Positions 58,020 to 64,000 of a DNA stretch of 64,000 nucleotides are shown here, in pieces. A program made the position numbers and the translations under genes. The stretch covers positions 33,464,583 through 33,528,582 of the forward strand of contig JAKSZU010000009.1 in the NCBI GenBank assembly GCA_026018925.1, written 5' to 3'. The notes under the pieces are model-generated. The model was not told the origin of the DNA. It did no database searches and worked only from the letters and a program-made list of their open reading frames with translations. Source of the DNA: Tupaia tana (lineage: Eukaryota > Chordata > Mammalia > Scandentia > Tupaiidae). Each line of letters begins with the position of its first letter. Position 1 is the first letter of the stretch.

Positions 58020-58930
58020 AAAATGCCACCACTATGTGGAAAAGAGTGAAAATTGATGCTTCATTTCTCAAACTGGCTGCCAGTGGAGGGGTCAGCAAAC
58101 CCCAGTCTCCATATCATCCTGACAGCAGGGACCTCAGCCAAATCCTCATAGCTAGCTGCAAGTCTTTCCTGGTTGCCAGCAGACCTTTCTTGAGGCCTTC
58201 CTTTCCCTTTCTCCTACCTCTCCTTTCACCCCTAACCTGAGGTGAGGAGGTGGAGAGAGCAGAGGGAAGCTTCTATCTTAGGTGCTGTTACTGTTTAGCT
58301 GGAGCTCAAAGAAGCCTGCTTAGTACACAGTGGCCATTTTGATTCCCAGACCTTTATCTCTTCAAAGGAATAAGCCAGCTCAGGTCAGGAGAAAAGGGCG
58401 GAGTGCTTTCACATTGAGCGGAATTAGGAAGGCTCCTCCCTGCTCCCTCCTTGCCTGCCCTCTAGGGGCAATCTTGTTTCCATGATCAACAACTGCCATC
58501 CCTAAAGTATTTAGGGCACTCTATACCTTTGGAAAAAACAAAGGGGAGAATTTTTCATTCCCTTCACTTTAATAATAATACTCAGACAAAGCCACCCTGC
58601 CTAAGGGGTATCCTGAAGTCTATCTGCATTGGAAAAGCATCTTTCCCCCCCTTTGTTTTTTTACCTGACTGCCAAAGTAGTGCTACTCAGGCAGAATTTA
58701 GTTCCCAAAGGAGCCAGACCCAAAAGTAAGACGATAGCAAGGAGCTGAAAACGCAGCAAACGAAAGGTAAGGCTTCCATCCCTTCCCACTACCCTGAGCG
58801 CTCATAGCTGAGCAACATTTGTCCTTCTGGGCGGCTGAGTTGGTTGTTAGGAAAACAAAGCTTTCTTCCTACTGAGGATGGATGCTAGGCCAATCAAGAA
58901 ATGCTGATGGGGGCAGAAAACCTGAAACTC
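58020..58930. other. Unique, GC-moderate block
   Basis: About 900 bp without recognised repeats. Contains the CTCF-like motif at 58,455. No exon convincing enough to call. Confidence 0.45.
58455..58468 (-). promoter_or_regulatory. CTCF-like motif
   Basis: The minus strand reads CCCCTAGAGGGCAG, 13 of 14 to the CTCF core consensus, in the non-repeat block 58.0-58.9 kb. Confidence 0.35.
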
Positions 58931-58946
58931 TGCTATAGCACCTCTT

Positions 58947-59192
58947 TTTTTTTCTTTTTGAGAGGTTCCCGCCATAGGGCGCATGCGCTTGTCAGACAGA
59001 CAGAGAGACAGAAAGCAAGAAATCACCCCCCAGGGGGGATGGCCACACTGCATCCCTTCTCCTCCCTTCTCCTCTCTGGATCCTGGGCATGCACACACAC
59101 GGTGTATTTTAAGCCACCGGGTTCGGGACTCGAACTGCAGTCGACTACATGGGAGCTCAGCGATGTAGCCATTACGCTAACTGCTAGTCCCT
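58947..59192 (-). mobile_element. SINE T-A
   Basis: Exact 16-bp TSD tgctatagcacctctt at 58,931-58,946 and 59,193-59,208. Confidence 0.94.
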
Positions 59193-59208
59193 TGCTATAG
59201 CACCTCTT

Positions 59209-59549
59209 AGCAGGAGTGATAACCATTTACTCTCCGCTCTGGGAGCATTGCTTCTGCTCCTTCGGGGGCTCAGAGGGTCAGAGGGGCTTTCTTCTCAATC
59301 CCTCTAAGTAGTAGTGGTCAGTCTGTGGCTGAACAGGTCTGAGGCTGCCGAACGGTCTATCTGCTGATGATCTATGCCTGTGGCTTGCTATTCCTCATTA
59401 TGCTCTGCTCTGAGGCTTCCAATCAAAGCTGAGAATGTGGCCTTCCTTCCATTGCCAGGCTGCCAGGGACAAGCCCCAGGACAGATCAACTCAGTTTTCC
59501 AAAGATGTTTTTTCTTTAACTTCAATTAAGCATTCCCTGGCCAAAGCCA
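59209..59549. other. Unique sequence
   Basis: Nothing recognised. Confidence 0.45.
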
Positions 59550-59880
59550 GACTTGTTATAATTTGAATGTGTGTCTTCCCCCCTCCCCCCACCAAATTCA
59601 TATGTTGAAATCTGGTTGAACTCTGGTTGAACTCTGAACATCTTGCTCCCCAAGATGATGGTTTTAGGAGGTGGAGTCCTAGGTCATGATCACGAATGGG
59701 ATTAGTACCCTTATAAGAAGAGGGCCCAGAGAAATCCCTCACCCTTCTACCATGTGAGGGCACATGAAACTGTCAGAGTCTGATCTTGGACTTTCGGGCC
59801 TCCAGAACTGTGAGCAGTACATTTTTATTGCCACTCAGCCTGTGATACTTTGTTATAGTAGCCAGGACAGGTTAAGACAA
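59550..59880 (+). mobile_element. MaLR-type (MLT1-like) solo LTR
   Basis: 'aaattcatatgttgaaatct', 'acccttataagaagagggcc', 'cctccagaactgtgagcagt' and 'gtgatactttgttatagtag' are MLT1/MST landmarks in order. An old, broken fossil without internal region. Confidence 0.78.
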
Positions 59881-60059
59881 GGTTCTTGCCTGTCAGTTTC
59901 TGAGCTTACACGCTATTGTTTTTCTTGACTCTTCTTGCAAAATTACTTCTGCCTCATCCTCTACTCCCAAACCTGGGATAAGGAAAGTGAAGACAAAATT
60001 AACTGATTACCCAGCTTCTAGGAATGAGTGCATATACTCCTGGAAGATAAAGGAAGGGC

Positions 60060-60330
60060 CTCAGAAAGGAGAGACCTAGGTTCAAGTCCTAACTCCCTCA
60101 TTTATGGGATGTCTTCATACTTTAATTCCATTCCCCACAAACTTTTTGAAGTCCCCTCTTTTTTAGTTATATGACTACTGGGCAAGTATTTTATTGTCTC
60201 TGTGACTTGTTTCCTTATCTATAAAGTAGGAATATTAATGGTACTTATTTCATAGCCTAACAAAGAGAATTAAATGGTATAAGAAAATGCTCCGTACATA
60301 TTAAATAACCAATAAATGGTACTTATTATT
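60060..60330 (+). mobile_element. MIR with a partial MITE inside
   Basis: MIR 'gacctaggttcaagtcctaa' and 'gtgacttgtttccttatcta'. MITE right half (about 60,112-60,155) 'ccacaaactttttgaagtcc'. Confidence 0.78.
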
Positions 60331-60344
60331 ATTACCATTGCCTT

Positions 60345-60616
60345 TAAGTTTATTTTATCCATAATTGTGTGTGTGTATGTGTGTATACTCGAGCATGTGT
60401 GTGCAGGCATGCATGTGCATGAGAGAAGCACCCTCCACAGGGCTTTGTCATGGTGTGATCCACTTTCCCTGGCCTTCCAGCCTGTCAGGATCTTGGGCAC
60501 ACACATACATCCCATGTGTTTTCAAGTCAATCCAGGGCTCTGAACCCACAGTGACCATATGGCATCTAGCACTGCAGTTCAGTTAGCTGAACCTGATGTG
60601 TCACCAGGCTGGGCTT
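60345..60616 (-). mobile_element. SINE T-E
   Basis: (TG)n-bearing 3' part, 'gtcaggatcttgggcacaca', 'ctctgaacccacagtgacca', ending 'gtcaccaggctgggct'. Confidence 0.8.
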
Positions 60617-60794
60617 ATATAATTACAATGTCTTAATCCCAGAGAAGCCTCTCTGTTACCACTTCCTCCTGACATAGTCTGTCTCCATCTTTACATCTGA
60701 CTTAAAGCCTCCTACCGTTGGGGAGTGCAGATTTACATACATTGGTTTAGACCCAGTCACATTTACTGGAAGTAACCAACTAACAAATATGATT

Positions 60795-60965
60795 TTTAAA
60801 AGGTTTTTGCCATAGGGTATATGTGCTCACTGGAGAGAGACAGAGACAGTGAGAGGGAAAGTAAGAAATCATCCCTCAGGGGGATGGCCATGCTGCAATC
60901 CCTTCTCCTCCATTCTCCTCCTGGGATTTTGGGCATGCACGCACACATGCCTGGTGTGATTTTCT

Positions 60966-60998
<33 letters not shown>

Positions 60999-61348
60999 CT
61001 TGGAGAGGTTTTTGCTATAGGGTGCATGCACTCACCAGAAAGACAGAGAGAGACAGAGAGACAAAAAGTGAGAAATCACCCCCCCAGGGAGGATGGTCAC
61101 GCTACAATCCCTTTTCCTCCATTCTACTCTTGGGATCTTGGGCACACATGCACACGTACCTGGTGTGAATTTAAGCCACTGGGTCTGGGACTCGAACCAT
61201 GACCGACCACATGGGAGTCCAGTGACATAGCCATTATGCCAACTGCTAGTCCCCCTGATGTGATTTTCAAGCTGCCAGGTCCGGGACATGAACCACAGTT
61301 GACCATGAGGGAGTCCAGTCCCATAACCGCTATGCCACCTACTGGCCC
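60795..61348 (-). mobile_element. SINE T-C split by a T-A
   Basis: Outer parts 60,795-60,963 ('ttttgccatagggtatatgt') and 61,256-61,348 ('caagctgccaggtccgggac' to 'cacctactggccc'). Confidence 0.9.
60966..61253 (-). mobile_element. SINE T-A nested in T-C
   Basis: T-run of about 32 (60,967-60,998). Flanks ggtgtgattttc / gatgtgattttc, i.e. a duplicated piece of the host SINE. Confidence 0.93.
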
Positions 61349-61538
61349 TATAAATACAAATTTGATGGTGCTATGATTTGTCCATCACTTTCAGACATCA
61401 CACAAAAGTAGTGGAAGGCTGGAATGAAGAGAAGGTATAAATCCAACTAGTGTGAAGATTTATTTACTCTGTCTTTTTAGCATACAAGAAGACTTCCAAA
61501 GGTTCAAGGAAAAGAGGAATTAAAGTACTAGATTACTG

Positions 61539-61788
61539 GGTTGGCCTCATGGCATAATAGTTAAAGGAGACAGATCCCACATGGCTGGCTGTGGTTTGAA
61601 TCCCAGTGTGGGTGGCTGGGAGGACACACCAAGGGCAGGTGTGCACACACATTGTTGCTCATGTCCCAGATTCTAACAGAACGGAGCAATGGAGGAGAAG
61701 GGATTGCAGTATGACTATGGTCCACTAGGGGTACTTTCTCCCTCTCCCTGTCTCTTTCTGGTGAGTATACCCTCCGATAATTAAAAAC
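61539..61788 (+). mobile_element. SINE T-C
   Basis: 'gggttggcctcatggcataa' to 'gtataccctccgataattaa'. Confidence 0.85.
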
Positions 61789-61911
61789 AATACTAATTTA
61801 TTTTGGTGCAAAAAATAATCAAAACCCTTGGGCCAGCCAATAGTGTGGCAGCTAGATCCCACATGGCTGACTATGTGATTTGAGTCCTGGACCCAGTGGC
61901 TTAAAAAACAC

Positions 61912-62110
61912 AACAGTCACGGACAGTAGATGGCGTGGTGGTTAAGGGGCTGGACACTCACACAGGGCCAACCATGGTTCAAGTCCCGGACCTGGTGGTT
62001 GCTTTTTCACTTTCCTTCTCTATGTCTGTCTTTCTCTGATCAAATTAAAAGAAGTGAATGAATAGTTAAAATTAAGTAAATAAATCTTTTAAAAAACCCC
62101 GAAAAACAAA
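61912..62110 (+). mobile_element. SINE T-B nested in T-C
   Basis: 'cggacagtagatggcgtggt', CT middle, tail 'tgatcaaattaaaagaagtg'. Confidence 0.88.
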
Positions 62111-62251
62111 AAACATGCCAGGCGCATGTTCATGCATACCCAAAGTCCTGAGAGGAGAATGGAGGATAAGGGATTGTGGTGTGACCATCCCCCTGGGGGG
62201 GGAGATTTATTACCCCCATCTCTCTATGATAAGTATACACAACCCATAGCA

Positions 62252-62509
62252 ATTTTTTTTGTAGAGGTTTTTGCCATAGGGCGCGTGCACTCGCCAGGCA
62301 GACAGAGAGAGACAGAGAGACAGAAAGCGAGAAATCACCCCCCCAGGGGGGATGGCCACGCTGCAATCCCTTCTCCTCCATTCTCCTCTCGGGATCTTGG
62401 GCATGCACGCACACGCGCCCGGTGTGAGTTTAAGCTACCAGGTCCGACTTGAACTGCGGTCGACTACGTGGGAGTCCAGTGACATAGCCATTACACTAAC
62501 TGCTGGTCC
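62252..62509 (-). mobile_element. SINE T-A nested in T-C
   Basis: Near consensus ('gttttgccatagggcgcg' to 'taactgctggtccc'). Flanks ccatagcaattt / tcatagcaaattt come from the host SINE. Confidence 0.93.
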
Positions 62510-62879
62510 CACCTCATAGCAAATTTTAAAAAATCAAAACCCATGCATAGGTTTTTCATAATACACATTTTCCATGAACTTTTTGAAGGCCCTCCCCCCA
62601 ATTTGTCTGTCTTGAAATGTTAGCAGCTGTCTGTGTTCAGATGCACAGAACCTGACTGTTAGAGCAGGAGACGGAAGACAGTGCATTCTCAGAATTAAGC
62701 ACGTAGGCAGTTTTAGAGGGGACAAGGGGAGGCTTCCTTATGCAGCAAGTAGGGATGGCACAGGCTTGGGTATTCTTACCTTCAGTTTGGGGAGTTACAA
62801 CCCCATGAACTTGGGGCTCACCCAGGGGCTAAGGTTCAGTGTGTACTTGCAGACAGTGAGATCTCCCAAACCAGCCCTG

Positions 62880-63015
62880 AACTTTATTCATTTTTAAACA
62901 AGTATCAAGTGCCTGCTACCTGAGGCTACATATTGTGGGGATATAGGAACAAATGTGCAAGACGCGCTTCCCGTAGGTAAAGAGCTTGCAGTCTAGAGGA
63001 TATAAAGGGAACAAA
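62880..63015. mobile_element. L2-type 3' end fragment
   Basis: 'aagtatcaagtgcctgctac', 'gtggggatataggaacaaat', 'aaagagcttgcagtctagag'. Confidence 0.65.
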
Positions 63016-63029
63016 AGTATAATACAAAG

Positions 63030-63283
63030 TTGGCATAATGGCTATGTCACTAGACTCCCATGTAGTTGACCGCAGTTCAAGTCCCGGACTCGGTGGCTTA
63101 AACTCACGCCGGGTGCGCGTGCGTGCGTGCCGAAGATCCCGAGAGGAGAATGGAGGAGAAGGGATTGCGGCGTGGCCATCCCCCCTGGGGGGTGATTTCT
63201 AGCTTTCTGTCTCTCTGTCTCTGTCTTTCTGGCGAGCACACATGCCCTATAGCAAAAATCTCTCCCCCTGAAAAACAAAACAA
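63030..63283 (+). mobile_element. SINE T-A, 5' end shortened
   Basis: Starts 'tggcataatggctatgtcac'. Flanks agtataatacaaag / actataatacaagg. Confidence 0.92.
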
Positions 63284-63544
63284 AACTATAATACAAGGAA
63301 TCACATGGCATGGGCCATAAGAGGGCTATAGCAAGTGTGAGCTATGGACATATTCAGAAGGAGGATACTACTTCTGCGTGGGAAGGTGAAAGAAGACATC
63401 AGGAAGTGGTTTAGATAGGGAAGAGAGAGCAGAGCAATGATGCTCAGAGGGAGAAAGGTAGTGCGTGGAGACAAAAGGCACGGAAAAGAAACCGGCTTGG
63501 TTGGAGGTCACATAGAGCAAATGGTATCATCTATGGGATTATTT

Positions 63545-63782
63545 GGGCCAGTTCATGGACTGGTAGGTAAGGTGGCTGGATCCCACATGGCTGTGTGGCT
63601 TGAGTCCCTGACCTGGTGGCTTCAGAAACATGCTGGGTGCACGTGTACACATTCCCAAAATCCCAAAAGGAGAAAGGGAGGGAAAGGGATTGGGAGCTGG
63701 CCATTCCCATGGAGGGTGCTTGTTCCTCTTTCTCTCTGTCTTCTCTGCCAAGTGCACACACCCTCTAGCAAAAAAAGGGGGG
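63545..63782 (+). mobile_element. SINE T-C
   Basis: 'gggccagttcatggactggt' to 'cacaccctctagcaaaaaa'. Confidence 0.87.
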
Positions 63783-63895
63783 AGGTTATCAGCCACAGAG
63801 CTCGTAGAACAAAATAACTACACCCTTGGGTGTGATGATGGGAGGGAGGGCAGTAAAAACATATTATTTATTACTGCAATTATTTATTTTTTGAG

Positions 63896-64000
63896 TTTTT
63901 TTCTTTGTTTGTTTTCTATAGGGTGTGTGCACTTGCCAGAGAGACAGAAAGTGAGAAATCACCCCCCCCTGCCCCCGGGGGGATGGCCACACCGCAATCC
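63896..64000 (-). mobile_element. SINE T-A, cut by window end
   Basis: 'tttctatagggtgtgtgcac' to the edge; the head lies outside. Confidence 0.85.

Larger units (their letters stand above)
61828..62531 (+). mobile_element. SINE T-C hosting two SINEs
   Basis: Exact TSD aatcaaaaccc at 61,816-61,826 and 62,532-62,542. Host pieces: 61,828-61,910, about 62,110-62,250 and about 62,512-62,531. Confidence 0.85.
61792..62598 (-). mobile_element. Mariner-like MITE holding a four-layer nest
   Basis: MITE pieces 61,792-61,826 ('ttattttggtgcaaaaaata') and 62,532-62,598 ('ttttccatgaactttttgaa'). The interval between is SINE sequence only. Confidence 0.75.

Noticed and set aside
40358-64000. Further SLC25A43 exons
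   Set aside because: I looked for the PFETVKRKMQ-coding exon and earlier carrier repeats on the minus strand and saw none. A translated search with the human protein would settle it.

Overview
The window is vertebrate, almost certainly eutherian nuclear DNA: spliced genes, one CpG-island promoter, and about 80 short interspersed elements (SINEs). Two mitochondrial carrier genes lie in tandem on the minus strand. SLC25A5 (ADP/ATP translocase 2) is complete in four exons at 18,925-21,452. The last two coding exons of SLC25A43 lie at 39,050-40,357. The order and strand match what I remember of human Xq24, where SLC25A43 is just upstream of SLC25A5, so this is probably X-linked DNA. The dominant SINEs are tRNA-derived and not primate Alu. 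A few 7SL-derived monomers and one 7SL/tRNA chimera are also present. That mix points to Euarchonta, most likely a tree shrew (Tupaia). This is inference from repeat type, not proof.

Working names for the tRNA SINEs: T-A (about 265 bp; head reads ccagcagttagcgtaatgg, body ends ccctatagcaaaaacctc); T-B (about 175 bp; head followed by a CT-rich stretch and tggtcaaattaaaataaata); T-C (older relative of T-A, 'cccacatggctgactg' head, tail ccctctggcaaattaaa); T-D (about 200 bp; 'gatccaggctggctgaggctgg' core, tail atggaagaaataaa); T-E (about 220 bp; 'ctgaacccatggtcagc' head). A strand of + means the tRNA-like head comes first. Boundaries are good to about 5 bp where a target-site duplication (TSD) is given and about 10-20 bp elsewhere.

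Layout. 1-18.5 kb: region downstream of SLC25A5, with SINEs, MIRs, an L1 3' end, an orphan CpG-rich segment near 6.0-6.4 kb, and a repeat-poor block at 12.7-16.6 kb. 18.5-22.0 kb: SLC25A5 and its CpG island, free of tRNA SINEs. 22-39 kb: intergenic, with an RPL23A retropseudogene and a long L2 relic (30.9-35.6 kb) carrying an antisense MaLR LTR and many SINEs. 39.0-40.4 kb: 3' exons of SLC25A43. 40.4-64 kb: probably its large upstream intron; no further coding exon was recognised, and the sequence is nearly all nested SINEs, MIR, L2, small DNA transposons and two LTR fossils.

The two genes encode inner-membrane carriers. SLC25A5 exchanges ADP for ATP. The substrate of SLC25A43 is not established to my knowledge. 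I see no novel multi-gene system. The strongest observations concern retrotransposon mechanics: a probable SINE 3' transduction, deep nesting, repeated use of the same integration site, and CTCF-like motifs carried in SINE heads.
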